Shown here: one piece after another, positions 1-11,535 of the stretch
How positions within the stretch are numbered: position 1 is the first letter of the stretch
Layout of the letters: each line of letters starts with the position of its first letter
Source: Rubrivivax sp.
Lineage (GTDB): Bacteria; Pseudomonadota; Gammaproteobacteria; Burkholderiales; Burkholderiaceae_C
Length of the DNA: 64,000 nt
Direction: 5' to 3'
Assembly: GCA_027485165.1 (NCBI GenBank)
Contig: JAIXRN010000064.1
Span: 1 to 64,000, forward strand
The notes under the pieces: generated by a model
Told to the model about the DNA's origin: nothing
What the model saw: the letters and a program-made list of their open reading frames with translations, nothing else
Database searches by the model: none
Position numbers and translations under genes: made by a program

Positions 1-1121
<1,121 letters not shown>

Positions 1122-1164
1122 GGCATCCGGTTTCAAGGCGCAGGCATGGCGGGGCCTGCGGGGT

Positions 1165-2382
1165 TCAGGGCGTGGCAGCAGCTTCGGCCGGGCCACCCTG
1201 CCGCAGCTTGCGAAAGTGCGACCAGGCCAGGGCCAGCGCCGCCGCCTGCAGCACAGCGCAGGCAAAGAACGGCATGCCGATGCGCCAGTCGCCGGCCGGG
1301 TAGTGCGACACCAGGCCCAGCAGCGGCGCGCCAATGGCGGGGGCGATGACGGCCATCAGGCTGTTCAACGCGCTGATCGAGCCCATGGTCTGGCCTTGCG
1401 ACTTGGCGTCGGCCGCGTTGGATATCAGGCTGTTCAGGCTGGCCGCGACGGTGTTGCCCAGGATGTTGGCGAAGATCACCGCATACATCATCCAGCCCTG
1501 GCTGGCCAGGCCCCACAGCGCATAGGCCAGCGTGGACGAGACCAGCCCCAGCACCGCCAGCCGCTGCGGCGTGAAGCGCTTGAGCAGCTTGCCCAGCAGC
1601 CAGCCCTGCACCAGGGCCGACACCACGCCCACGGCAAACAGCGACCAGCCGTTGTCGGTGGGCCCCCAGTTGAACTTGAAGGTGGTGTACAGCACCCAGG
1701 TGGTGTACAGCGTGAACTGCGCCAGGCCCACGCAGGCCAGCACCACCACCAGCGGCGCGGTGTCTTTCAGCCCGGCCAGCTGCTTCAGCGCTGCCACCGG
1801 GTTGGCGCGGCTCCAGGCGAAGCCGCGGCGCTTGTCCACCGGCAGGGATTCAGGCAGTACGAAGTAACCGTAGACCAGGTTCAGCAGCGCCAGCACGCCC
1901 GCGGCGATGAACGGGTAGTGCAGGTCGATGCCGCCCAGCAGCCCCCCGATCACCGGCCCCAGGATGAAGCCGATGCCGAACATCGCCCCGAGCATGCCGA
2001 AGCGCTTGGCGCGCTCTTCGGGCGGCGTGATGTCGGCCACGTAGGCGTTGGCCACGGCGGCATTGGCCTGCATGCCACCGCCAACGATGCGCGATGCAAT
2101 CAGCATCCACAGCGAAGTCGCCAGCGCGGTGGCGAAGAAGTTCAGCGCCAGGCCGCAGAAGCCCAGCAGCAGGATGGGTCGGCGCCCGAAGCGGTCGGAC
2201 AAGGCGCCCAGTACCGGCGCACCGAAGAAGCTGGCCAGCGCGAAAGAAAAGGTGACGACCCCGTACCAGTAGGTCTGTTCAGACGGGTCGGCCGTGAACT
2301 TGCCCACCAGGGCCGGCAGCACGGGCACGATGATGCCGATGGCCAGCATGTCGATCAGCACCACCAGCATGATGAAGCGCAT
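1165..2382 (-). CDS. MFS transporter of the TCR/Tet (DHA1) type
   Basis: A 405-residue polytopic membrane protein with about 12 hydrophobic segments, probably a proton-driven drug or metabolite exporter of the inner membrane. The signature [11 protein letters not shown] after transmembrane helix 2 is the major facilitator motif A, and the middle part ([17 protein letters not shown], then GPVIGG) matches the tetracycline-resistance branch of DHA1 exporters. I chose the ATG at 2382 because the first hydrophobic segment starts at once ([13 protein letters not shown]). A GTG a few codons upstream is possible, and longer forms would run into guaB. It sits between guaB (41 bases upstream) and guaA (43 bases downstream) on one strand. 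The substrate cannot be told from the sequence. Confidence 0.9.
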   Translation of the reverse strand: MRFIMLVVLIDMLAIGIIVPVLPALVGKFTADPSEQTYWYGVVTFSFALASFFGAPVLGALSDRFGRRPILLLGFCGLALNFFATALATSLWMLIASRIVGGGMQANAAVANAYVADITPPEERAKRFGMLGAMFGIGFILGPVIGGLLGGIDLHYPFIAAGVLALLNLVYGYFVLPESLPVDKRRGFAWSRANPVAALKQLAGLKDTAPLVVVLACVGLAQFTLYTTWVLYTTFKFNWGPTDNGWSLFAVGVVSALVQGWLLGKLLKRFTPQRLAVLGLVSSTLAYALWGLASQGWMMYAVIFANILGNTVAASLNSLISNAADAKSQGQTMGSISALNSLMAVIAPAIGAPLLGLVSHYPAGDWRIGMPFFACAVLQAAALALAWSHFRKLRQGGPAEAAATP

Positions 2383-2422
2383 GGCGGCCGGGCGGGCGGT
2401 GGCAGCCGCCACGGCAGCGGGC

Positions 2423-4539
<2,117 letters not shown>

Positions 4540-4560
4540 TCGCTGACCGCGGCGCGGCCG

Positions 4561-4890
4561 TCAGCTTGCCCGCTGCGTGTTGCGCTGGCGCTTGTAGCGC
4601 AGCCTCCGTGCTTCCTTCGGGTCCACCGTCAGAGGACGATAAACCTCGACCCGGTCACCGTCCCGCAAGGGCGTGTCCAGCGGCTTCAGGCGCGACCACA
4701 CGCCCAGCTTCACCTGCTCGGGCGAAAGCCCGTAGCGCACCAGCAGCTGGCTGGCCTGCAGGGCGTCGGCCAGGCTGGCGCCCTCGGGCAGGCTGAGGTC
4801 GACGATGTCCACCTGCCCGGGCTGCGGGCAGTAAACCACCTGCAGCCGCAGTGTGGGCGCGGGCGTCAGCGCGGATATCAGTGCGGACAT
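4561..4890 (-). CDS. rnfH: RnfH family protein (ubiquitin-like fold)
   Basis: A 109-residue beta-grasp protein of the RnfH/RatB (UPF0125) family. The typical pattern is present: LRLQVVYCPQPGQ near residue 14, then a GVWSRLKPLDTPLRDGDRVEVYRPL block at about 72-96, and the basic tail DPKEARRLRYKRQR. The biochemical role is unknown; in E. coli it is paired with RatA. Its ATG shares one base with the ratA stop (TGATG), so the two are translationally coupled. Confidence 0.93.
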   Translation of the reverse strand: MSALISALTPAPTLRLQVVYCPQPGQVDIVDLSLPEGASLADALQASQLLVRYGLSPEQVKLGVWSRLKPLDTPLRDGDRVEVYRPLTVDPKEARRLRYKRQRNTQRAS

Positions 4891-5342
4891 CAGCGCGCGC
4901 CGTAGACGGCTTCGGCGCGGCGCACGAAGGAATCGACGAAGGTGGCGGCGATCTTGTCGAAGACCGGGCTCACCACCACTTCCAGCGCGGTGCTGGAAAA
5001 GGCATAGCGCAGGTCGAACTCGATCCTGCAGGCCTGCTGAGCGTCGCCCGCGCGCCCGATGGGCTTGAAGAGCCAGGTGCCGTCCAGCAGGGAAAACGGC
5101 CCGTCGACCAGGTTCACCATCACCGATTCACCCGGCACATGCCGGTTACGGGTGGTGAAAGCGTGCCGCACCCCCATGTAGGACAAACCCAGCCGGGCCG
5201 TGACGCCATCGGCATGGCTTTCCAACACGTCGGCCTTGTCGCACCAGGGCAGAAAGCGCGGGTATTGGTCGACCCGCGTCACCAGCTCGTACATCTCGGG
5301 TGCGGAGTACCACAACAGGACCGACTTCTTCACATGCTTCAT
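4890..5342 (-). CDS. ratA: RatA family protein (START/Coq10-like)
   Basis: A 150-residue protein of the polyketide cyclase/START superfamily. In E. coli RatA is reported to block 70S ribosome formation, and the family also includes the Coq10 quinone-binding proteins, so the role here may be either. Recognisable parts are [11 protein letters not shown] near residue 25, the [10 protein letters not shown] strand, and the C-terminal helix [19 protein letters not shown]. The ATG at 5342 gives [10 protein letters not shown]; a TTG three codons upstream is an alternative. It is divergent from smpB, and the spacer contains a perfect 7+7 inverted repeat that overlaps the start region. Confidence 0.93.
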   Translation of the reverse strand: MKHVKKSVLLWYSAPEMYELVTRVDQYPRFLPWCDKADVLESHADGVTARLGLSYMGVRHAFTTRNRHVPGESVMVNLVDGPFSLLDGTWLFKPIGRAGDAQQACRIEFDLRYAFSSTALEVVVSPVFDKIAATFVDSFVRRAEAVYGAR

Positions 5343-5359
5343 ACAATGCAACCATTGTA
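5342..5359. promoter_or_regulatory. Inverted repeat with a TACAAT -10 on each strand, between ratA and smpB
   Basis: TACAATG at 5342-5348 and CATTGTA at 5353-5359 form a perfect 7-base inverted repeat with a 4-base spacer. Each strand therefore carries a TACAAT hexamer that resembles a -10 box, one facing smpB and one facing ratA. No convincing -35 boxes were found. It may equally be an operator. Confidence 0.45.
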
Positions 5360-5371
5360 GAAGCGCCCCTC

Positions 5372-5833
5372 ATGGCCCACATCGCCGAAAACCGCCGCGC
5401 CCGTTTCGAATACAGCATCGAAGAACAGTTCGAGGCTGGCATGGTGCTGGAAGGCTGGGAAGTGAAGGCGATCCGCGCCGGCCAGGTGCAGCTGACCGAC
5501 GGCTACGTGCATATCCGCGACGGCGAACTGTTTCTCATCGGCTGCCGCATCAACGCGCTGCGCACCGCGTCCACCCACATCAGCCCACAGGCCGACCGCA
5601 CGAAGAAGCTGCTGATGAAGAAGGACCAGATCCGCCGCCTGGTGGGCAAGGTGGAACAGAAGGGCTTCACCCTGGTGCCGCTGAACCTGCACTACAAGGG
5701 CGGGCTGGTGAAGGCCGAGATTGCGCTGGCCAAGGGCAAGGCCGAGCACGACAAGCGCAACACCGAAAAAGAACGCGACTGGAACCGTGAAAAGGGCCGC
5801 TTGATGCGGCACAAGGTCTCGTCCAAGAGCTGA
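5372..5833 (+). CDS. smpB: SsrA-binding protein SmpB
   Basis: Binds tmRNA and delivers it to stalled ribosomes in trans-translation. The protein has 153 residues, the family norm. The oligonucleotide-binding barrel has [21 protein letters not shown] near the start and a [15 protein letters not shown] strand, and the basic tail [20 protein letters not shown] becomes helical on the ribosome. The ATG at 5372 gives the usual start [14 protein letters not shown]. The tmRNA gene itself is not in the window. It is divergent from ratA and convergent with metC, 4 bases away. Confidence 0.97.
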   Translation: MAHIAENRRARFEYSIEEQFEAGMVLEGWEVKAIRAGQVQLTDGYVHIRDGELFLIGCRINALRTASTHISPQADRTKKLLMKKDQIRRLVGKVEQKGFTLVPLNLHYKGGLVKAEIALAKGKAEHDKRNTEKERDWNREKGRLMRHKVSSKS

Positions 5834-5837
5834 ACGC

Positions 5838-7040
5838 TCAGCCTGCGAACGCGCAGGCCATCGCCTGCGCCAGGTCGGCCTGAAGGTCGGCCACGGCTTC
5901 GAAGCCCATTGAGAAGCGCACCAGATGGCCCTGCCAGGCCTGACCCGGCCGCAACGCCGCGATGTCGTAAGGCACCACCAGGCTGACCGGGCCAGCCCAG
6001 GAAAAGCCGATCTTGAACAGCTTCAAGCCATCGACGAAGGCGTCGACCTGCGCCACGCTGAAGCGCGCGTCGAACAACACCGAAAACAAGCCTGCCGCCT
6101 GGCTGCAGTGCGCCCGCCAATGAACGTGGCCAGGCGACGCTTCCAGCGCCGGGTGCAGCACGCGCGCCACTTCGGGGCGTGTCTGCAGCCACAGCGCCAG
6201 CGCCCGCGCTGAAGCGTCCTGCGCGGCATAGCGCAGGCCGATGCTGGGCAGCGACCGCAGCACCAGTTCAGCGTCGTTTGCCGCCACGCCCTGGCCCGTG
6301 CGCATGTGGGTGAGGTGGACGCGCTCGTGCAGCGCCGCGTCGCGCGTGCAGACAGAACCCATCAGCACGTCGCCGCCGCCACTGGGAAACTTCGTCAGCG
6401 CCTGCATCACCACGTCGGCCCCCAGGTCGAAGCCGTTGAAGGCCAGGCCGGCGCCCCAGGTGTTGTCCAGCGCCGTTGTCACGCCGTGGGCATGGGCGAT
6501 GCGGGCGAGTTCAGGCAGGTCGGGAAACTCCATCGTCACCGAGCCCGGCGCTTCCAGCCAGATCAACTTCGTCTTCGGCCCCATCAGGGCCGGCAGCGCG
6601 GCCGGGTCCATCGGGTCGTACAGGCGGTGGCCGATGCCCCAGCGCGCCAGTTCGTTGCGCGCCAGTTCACGGCTGGGCCCATAGACATTGGCCGGCAGCA
6701 GCACGTCGTCGCCCTGGCTGAGCAGGGCCTGGTTCACCAGGGCGATGGCCGCCAGGCCGCTGGGCACCAGGGCACAGTGCTGCCCCCCTTCCAGCGCGGC
6801 GATGCGGGCTTCCAGCGTGAAGGTGGTGGGCGTGCCGTGCAGGCCGTAGGTGTAGCCGGTCTTGTGGCGCCAGTCGCGCGTGCGCATGGCTGCCACGTTG
6901 CTGAAGATGACGGTGCTGGCCTTGTGCACCGGCACCTGCGGAGCGTTGAAGCCCGCGGGCGGCTGGTAGGGGTGGTGAATGAGGTCGGTGATCGGATCGG
7001 TGCCGAAGTCATTACCCCATTCGGGGTCTGAGGCTGCCAT
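5838..7040 (-). CDS. metC: Cystathionine beta-lyase
   Basis: A PLP enzyme of the Cys/Met metabolism family that cleaves cystathionine to homocysteine, pyruvate and ammonia in methionine synthesis. The 400-residue protein has the PLP-binding Lys217 in ALTKFPSGGGD, Asp192 in TALDNTWGAG, and the YGLHGTPT block of the family. The N-terminus PITDLIHHPYQPPAGFNAPQ is typical of the beta-lyase rather than the gamma-synthase branch. The gene starts 11 bases after the rimO stop on the same strand. A related C-S lyase specificity cannot be excluded. Confidence 0.92.
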   Translation of the reverse strand: MAASDPEWGNDFGTDPITDLIHHPYQPPAGFNAPQVPVHKASTVIFSNVAAMRTRDWRHKTGYTYGLHGTPTTFTLEARIAALEGGQHCALVPSGLAAIALVNQALLSQGDDVLLPANVYGPSRELARNELARWGIGHRLYDPMDPAALPALMGPKTKLIWLEAPGSVTMEFPDLPELARIAHAHGVTTALDNTWGAGLAFNGFDLGADVVMQALTKFPSGGGDVLMGSVCTRDAALHERVHLTHMRTGQGVAANDAELVLRSLPSIGLRYAAQDASARALALWLQTRPEVARVLHPALEASPGHVHWRAHCSQAAGLFSVLFDARFSVAQVDAFVDGLKLFKIGFSWAGPVSLVVPYDIAALRPGQAWQGHLVRFSMGFEAVADLQADLAQAMACAFAG

Positions 7041-7051
7041 CGCTGCGCCCT

Positions 7052-8464
7052 TCAGACCGGCAGGGCCACCAGGTCGTGGCCATCGGTGGCCACGATGCGG
7101 GCGCGGGTGAAGTCGCCCACCTTCAGCGTCTTGCTGGCTTTTTCCGGTGGCAGAAGGCGCACGGTGCCGTCGATCTCGGGCGCGTCGGCATAGCTACGGC
7201 CACTGCCGCCCTTGCGGCCCAGCGCCGGCGCATGGTCCACCAACACCTGCATGGTGGCGCCCACGCGGCGCTGCAGCTTGCGGGTGGACACCTCTTCGGC
7301 CACAGCCATGAAGCGCGCGCGGCGTTCTTCGCGCACTTCAGCCGGCAGCATGCCGGGCAGGTCATTCGCGCTGGCGCCCTGCACCGGGGAATAGGCGAAG
7401 CAGCCGGCGCGGTCGATCTCGGCTTCGCGCAGGAAGTCCAGCAGCGTCTCGAACTCGGACTCGGTCTCGCCCGGGAAGCCTGCGATGAAGGTGCTGCGCA
7501 CCACGATCTCGGGGCACACGGCGCGCCAGGCCGCCAGACGTTCCAGGTTGCGTTCGCCACTGGCCGGGCGCTTCATGCGCTTCAGCACGTCGGGGTGGGC
7601 GTGCTGGAAGGGCACGTCCAGGTAGGGCAGTACCTTGCCTTCGGCCATCAATGGCAGCAGTTCGTCCACATGCGGGTAGGGGTAGACGTAGTGCAGACGC
7701 ACCCATGCGCCGTAGGGCGCGGCCAGTTCGCCCAGGCGGGCGCACAGGTCCAGCATGCGCGTCTTCACGGGCTGGCCGTCGAAGAAGCCGGTGCGGTACT
7801 TCACGTCCACGCCGTAGGCACTGGTGTCCTGGCTGATCACCAGCAGTTCCTTCACGCCCGATTCGAACAGCGCGCGCGCGTCGCCCAGCACGTCGCCGAT
7901 GGGGCGCGACACCAGGTCGCCGCGCATGCTGGGGATGATGCAGAAGCTGCAGCGGTGGTTACAGCCTTCGCTGATCTTCAAGTACGCGTAGTGGCGCGGG
8001 GTGAGCTTGATGCCGGCCACGCCGCGGAATTCGTCCCGCACGGCAGGGACCAGGTCCAAGAACGGGTCGTGCGGCTTGGGCACGTGCCGATGCACAGCGT
8101 CCATCACTTCCTGCGTGGCATGCGGACCGGTGACGGCCAGCACGCTGGGGTGCACGTTCTTCACCAGGTTGCCGCCGCCATCGCCCGCTTTCGCGCCCAG
8201 GCAGCCGGTGACGATGACCTTGCCGTTTTCAGCCAGGGCTTCGCCGATGGTGTCCAGGCTTTCCTTCACCGCGTCGTCGATGAAGCCGCAAGTGTTGACG
8301 ATCACCAGGTCGGCGCCGGCGAAGGTCTTGCTGGTTTCATAACCCTCGGCCCGCAATTGGGTGAGGATGAGTTCTGAATCGGTCAGCGCCTTGGGGCAAC
8401 CCAGGGAAATGAAGCCGATCTTCGGGCTGCTCGAGGCCAGGGCTGTCGGGGTGTCTGCGGTCAT
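7052..8464 (-). CDS. rimO: Ribosomal protein S12 methylthiotransferase RimO
   Basis: A radical-SAM enzyme that adds a methylthio group to Asp89 of ribosomal protein S12. The N-terminal UPF0004 domain holds three cluster cysteines (Cys23, Cys59, Cys88), the radical-SAM motif CNHRCSFC gives Cys168, Cys172 and Cys175, and a TRAM domain forms the C-terminus. I place the start at the ATG at 8464 (MTADTP, 470 residues). An in-frame ATG nine codons upstream at 8491 is possible, and neither has a clear ribosome site. The [12 protein letters not shown] block near residue 20 separates RimO from MiaB. Confidence 0.95.
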   Translation of the reverse strand: MTADTPTALASSSPKIGFISLGCPKALTDSELILTQLRAEGYETSKTFAGADLVIVNTCGFIDDAVKESLDTIGEALAENGKVIVTGCLGAKAGDGGGNLVKNVHPSVLAVTGPHATQEVMDAVHRHVPKPHDPFLDLVPAVRDEFRGVAGIKLTPRHYAYLKISEGCNHRCSFCIIPSMRGDLVSRPIGDVLGDARALFESGVKELLVISQDTSAYGVDVKYRTGFFDGQPVKTRMLDLCARLGELAAPYGAWVRLHYVYPYPHVDELLPLMAEGKVLPYLDVPFQHAHPDVLKRMKRPASGERNLERLAAWRAVCPEIVVRSTFIAGFPGETESEFETLLDFLREAEIDRAGCFAYSPVQGASANDLPGMLPAEVREERRARFMAVAEEVSTRKLQRRVGATMQVLVDHAPALGRKGGSGRSYADAPEIDGTVRLLPPEKASKTLKVGDFTRARIVATDGHDLVALPV

Positions 8465-8525
8465 CGGCCCGATTTTGACCGATTGGCCCATGCCGCCGCC
8501 GCCCGGGCTGGCGGCCGCGCCGGCA

Positions 8526-9080
8526 TCAGGGCAGCCAGGCGCACAGCCTGCGCGCCGCTTCGTCGGCCGATGTCAGTTCGGTGCGGATCACGATCTCTGC
8601 CGCCAGTGGCGCCTCGTAAGGTGAATCGATGCCGGTGAAGTCGCGCAGTTCCCCCTGTCGAGCACGCCGGTACAGACCTTTGGGGTCACGCGCTTCGGCC
8701 ACGGCCAGGGGGGTGTCCACATGCACTTCGACGAAGTGGCCTGGCGCGAACAGCGCTCGCGCCTGGTCGCGGTCTGCCCGGAAGGGTGAAATCAGCGCGA
8801 CGATCACCACCAGCCCAGCGTCGGACATCAGGCGCGCCACCTCGGCCGCGCGTCGCACGCTTTCGGCGCGGTCGGCTGCAGAGAATCCCAGGTCACGGGT
8901 GAGGCCGCGGCGCAGTTCATCGCCATCCAGCACGGTGCTGGCGTGGCCCAGGGCCTTCAGGCGCTGGCGTGTGGCCTGCGCGATGGTCGACTTGCCAGCG
9001 CCAGATAAGCCTGTGAGCCAGAACACCCGGCCTGAAGCTTCAGGCGCCAAGGGCACACAGCCAGGGGAATCGAGAGTCAT
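8526..9080 (-). CDS. cysC: Adenylyl-sulfate kinase
   Basis: Phosphorylates adenosine 5'-phosphosulfate to PAPS in sulfate activation. The protein is 184 residues. The P-loop GLSGAGKST is at residues 24-32, followed by [20 protein letters not shown] and the family block [39 protein letters not shown] near residue 135 is the characteristic lid region. It stands alone, without cysD or cysN beside it, but cysQ, which removes the by-product PAP, lies 1.7 kb away. Confidence 0.96.
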   Translation of the reverse strand: MTLDSPGCVPLAPEASGRVFWLTGLSGAGKSTIAQATRQRLKALGHASTVLDGDELRRGLTRDLGFSAADRAESVRRAAEVARLMSDAGLVVIVALISPFRADRDQARALFAPGHFVEVHVDTPLAVAEARDPKGLYRRARQGELRDFTGIDSPYEAPLAAEIVIRTELTSADEAARRLCAWLP

Positions 9081-9284
9081 GTCGTGTCACGCCAGGGCGT
9101 GCCGGGTCGCACACCAGGCTGGGCCCAAAAAAACTGTTGAACCCCGTGTCCCGGGGGGTGCCTATCGGGGCGCGCCATGTTTCACTCATATGACTGACAC
9201 CACCGAAGGTTTTACACGGGATAAAGCCGGGTAGCTTCTTCGTACGGTGCTCAGAACACCCTAGACATCACAGGAGTTTCCCGA

Positions 9285-9938
9285 ATGACCTTCCCCGCTT
9301 CCAGCGCGCTGAGCGCAGTCCGTCACGGCGCCGCCATCAGCGGCATCGCCGCTCTCCTGGCCTTCTCGTCGGCCGCGCAGGCCCTGCCCACGCTCAGCAT
9401 CGCTGCCAACGTGGCCGTGCCGCTGACCACGCAGGGCATCTACATCAACGTCGTCTCGGGTGCCACTGGCCCCAGCACGACCACGGGCTGGGACATCAAC
9501 CCCTGGGGCACGACCACCACCACCAGCGCGCTGAACTTCTTCAACCCGGCAGCACCCACTGGCGGCGTGTACGCCGTCTCCATTGCTGGCCAGGTGGCCA
9601 ACCTGGCCTTGGGTACTTCGGTCGGCCCCACCACCACCTTTGGCTCTGGCCAGGCGACGACGACAGCAGCCTCCAGGCCCTGGGTCCTGAATTCGGTCAA
9701 CTACTTCGGCTTCCGCCTGCTGAACGAAGCCAACAACCAAGTTCACTACGGCTATGGCTCGATGCTGATCGGCTCTTCCCTGCAGACCCGCACCGTGCAG
9801 AACCTCTGGTTCGAAAGCACCCCGGGCGTGGCGATCACCGTTGCAGCCATCCCTGAGCCGTCGAGCATCGCTCTGATGCTGATGGGCGCTGTGGGCGTTG
9901 CCGGTCTGGTCGCGCGCCGCCGCCGCCAAGCTGTCTAA
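9285..9938 (+). CDS. PEP-CTERM sorting domain protein
   Basis: A 217-residue exported protein. A signal peptide covers about residues 15-33 and ends in AQA. The body is rich in Thr, Ser, Gly and Ala with no domain I recognise. The C-terminus is a classic PEP-CTERM signal: the PEPSS motif, a hydrophobic helix (IALMLMGAVGVAGLV) and an Arg-rich tail. Such proteins are cut and anchored or released by exosortase XrtA, usually in exopolysaccharide-producing bacteria; no exosortase is in the window. CAGGAG lies 10 bases before the ATG, and a strong terminator follows. Confidence 0.9.
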   Translation: MTFPASSALSAVRHGAAISGIAALLAFSSAAQALPTLSIAANVAVPLTTQGIYINVVSGATGPSTTTGWDINPWGTTTTTSALNFFNPAAPTGGVYAVSIAGQVANLALGTSVGPTTTFGSGQATTTAASRPWVLNSVNYFGFRLLNEANNQVHYGYGSMLIGSSLQTRTVQNLWFESTPGVAITVAAIPEPSSIALMLMGAVGVAGLVARRRRQAV

Positions 9939-9958
9939 GCCTCGTGCTCTGAAGACCC

Positions 9959-9987
9959 AAGGCCATGCATGCGCATGGCCTTTTTTC
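9959..9987 (+). terminator. Rho-independent terminator after the PEP-CTERM gene
   Basis: GGCCATGC (9961-9968) pairs with GCATGGCC (9973-9980) across a 4-base ATGC loop, and six T residues follow directly. The A residues before the stem also make it usable on the other strand downstream of phaR. Confidence 0.88.
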
Positions 9988-10024
9988 TTTCTGGCGCCAG
10001 CGGCTTAACCGCGCGCACTGCGGG

Positions 10025-10609
10025 TCAGCGTTTGGCGGGAAACCCTGGCACCACCGGGAACAGCGCACTGGCCTTCTGCATCTGTTCAAACAGGGCCCGG
10101 CTCTGTTCGACATAACTCCCCATCAGGCCCTGAAGCGCGTCGGGCTGGCCGCTCAGGAACTTGGTCCACAGCTCGGGTGACAGCTGCTTGGGGTCGTACA
10201 AGCCCTTGCTGCTTTGAAGAAACTGCGCCTGGAGTTCGGTGAAGGCCTGCAGGTTCTTTTCCAGCATCGTGCCCATCACGCCCTGCATGGCGTGGCCATA
10301 GAAGCGGATGATCTGCGCCAGCGCCTGGGTGCTGAACATGGGCACGCCGCCCGATTCTTCTTCCAGGATGATCTGCAGCAGGATGCTGCGGGTCAGGTCT
10401 TCCCCTGTCTTCGCATCGCGCACCTCGAAGGGTTCGCTGGCCAGCACCATGCGTTTGACGTCGGTCAGCGTGATGTAGCTGCTGGTCTGGGTGTCGTACA
10501 GACGCCGGTTCGGGTATTTCTTCAGCGTGCGCAGGGCCGGGCCAGCCGTGGCCGCAGGGGCGTCATCGGCCGCGGCGGGCGGTGTCTTGGCACGGCGGGT
10601 GGTCGTCAT
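10025..10609 (-). CDS. phaR: Polyhydroxyalkanoate synthesis repressor PhaR
   Basis: A DNA- and PHB-granule-binding repressor of phasin and PHA genes. The 194-residue protein opens with an Ala-rich arm and then the conserved N-terminal domain LKKYPNRRLYDTQTSSYITL with VKRMV at about residues 29-55. Two PHB-accumulation regulatory domains follow (TRSILLQIILEEE, then FYGHAMQGVMGTMLEKN). It stands alone, but its presence and that of bdhA 10 kb away point to a PHB-storing organism. Confidence 0.95.
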   Translation of the reverse strand: MTTTRRAKTPPAAADDAPAATAGPALRTLKKYPNRRLYDTQTSSYITLTDVKRMVLASEPFEVRDAKTGEDLTRSILLQIILEEESGGVPMFSTQALAQIIRFYGHAMQGVMGTMLEKNLQAFTELQAQFLQSSKGLYDPKQLSPELWTKFLSGQPDALQGLMGSYVEQSRALFEQMQKASALFPVVPGFPAKR

Positions 10610-10736
10610 GCGCTGCGCTTTCTTGTGGGCTGAAGCCTGGGCTTCGATACGTCCATTCTAGGGACGCCCCCTGGTGCCTGGCTGCCGGTTTTCCCTGGCG
10701 GACGGCAAGGCGGTTGACCGCTGTTGCCCACGCAGC

Positions 10737-11504
10737 CTAAACCCGGGCGCAGGCCACGAAGTCGGGGTTGTCGAAACCCGGCTTGCCGTAGCGCAGGCGC
10801 TGGCCTTGCAGGTCGTGGATGTCGCCGCCCACGGCCAGCAGCAGGGCGTGGCCGGCGGCAGTGTCCCATTCCATCGTGCGCCCAAAACGCGGGTACAGGT
10901 CGGCTTCGCCAGCCGCCAGCAGGCCGAACTTCAGTGCAGACCCCGCCGCCACCTGCCCCGCCACCTGTCGCTGGGCCAGCCAGGCCTGCAGCGCCGGCCC
11001 GCTGCCATGGGCGCGGCTGACGGCCAGCGTGGCGCCGCCAGCGGGCAAGCTGCGGCCGGTGACAAGGCGCCGCTGTCCGGCTTCTTCCAGCCAGGCGCCC
11101 TGCCCCGGCAAGCCGGCAAACAGGCGGTCCAGCGCCGGCGCCAGCAGCACGCCCAGCACGGGCACGCCGTCTTCCACCAGGGCGATGTTGACGGTGAATT
11201 CGCCATTGCGCAGCACGAACTCGCGCGTGCCATCCAGCGGGTCGACGAGCCAGAAACGCCGGCCCACAGCCGGTGCGCCATCGCGCGCCACCGCTTCTTC
11301 CGCCACCACCGGCGTACCCGGATCCAGCGCCTCCAGGCCGGGCACGATCAGCGCTTCGGCCCGCGCGTCAGCCAGCGTCAGCGGGGAAGCGTCGGCCTTG
11401 TGTTCGACCGCGAAGTCGCTGGCATAGACGTCCAGGATGGCGCGCCCGGCCAAGCGGGCCAGGGCTTCGACCTGCTGCAGCAAGGCCAGCGTGGGCAGGC
11501 TCAC
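10737..11504 (-). CDS. cysQ: 3'(2'),5'-bisphosphate nucleotidase CysQ (inositol monophosphatase family)
   Basis: Hydrolyses PAP to AMP, clearing the by-product of PAPS use in sulfate assimilation. The protein is about 255 residues with the metal-binding motif LVDPLDGTREF, a VVAEE glutamate pair upstream of it, and the C-terminal EWDTAAGHALL motif. I chose the GTG at 11504 (MSLPTLALLQQVEALARLAG): the frame is open further upstream, but that part would read into the end of the RND gene. The gene is 31 bases downstream of the RND permease on the same strand. Other members of the family (inositol phosphatase) look less likely. Confidence 0.9.
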   Translation of the reverse strand: MSLPTLALLQQVEALARLAGRAILDVYASDFAVEHKADASPLTLADARAEALIVPGLEALDPGTPVVAEEAVARDGAPAVGRRFWLVDPLDGTREFVLRNGEFTVNIALVEDGVPVLGVLLAPALDRLFAGLPGQGAWLEEAGQRRLVTGRSLPAGGATLAVSRAHGSGPALQAWLAQRQVAGQVAAGSALKFGLLAAGEADLYPRFGRTMEWDTAAGHALLLAVGGDIHDLQGQRLRYGKPGFDNPDFVACARV

Positions 11505-11535
11505 CGTGCTGGCCGCCAGGGAAGTGCCCGCTGCA

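Noticed and set aside
1165..2382. Calling the MFS protein a tetracycline resistance pump
   Set aside because: It belongs to the wider TCR/Tet-like branch, but specificity cannot be assigned from these motifs alone.
4890..5342. RatA/RnfH as a toxin-antitoxin module
   Set aside because: The names suggest it, but the pair is a conserved housekeeping set next to smpB and RatA belongs to the Coq10/START superfamily; nothing in the sequence shows a mobile toxin system.
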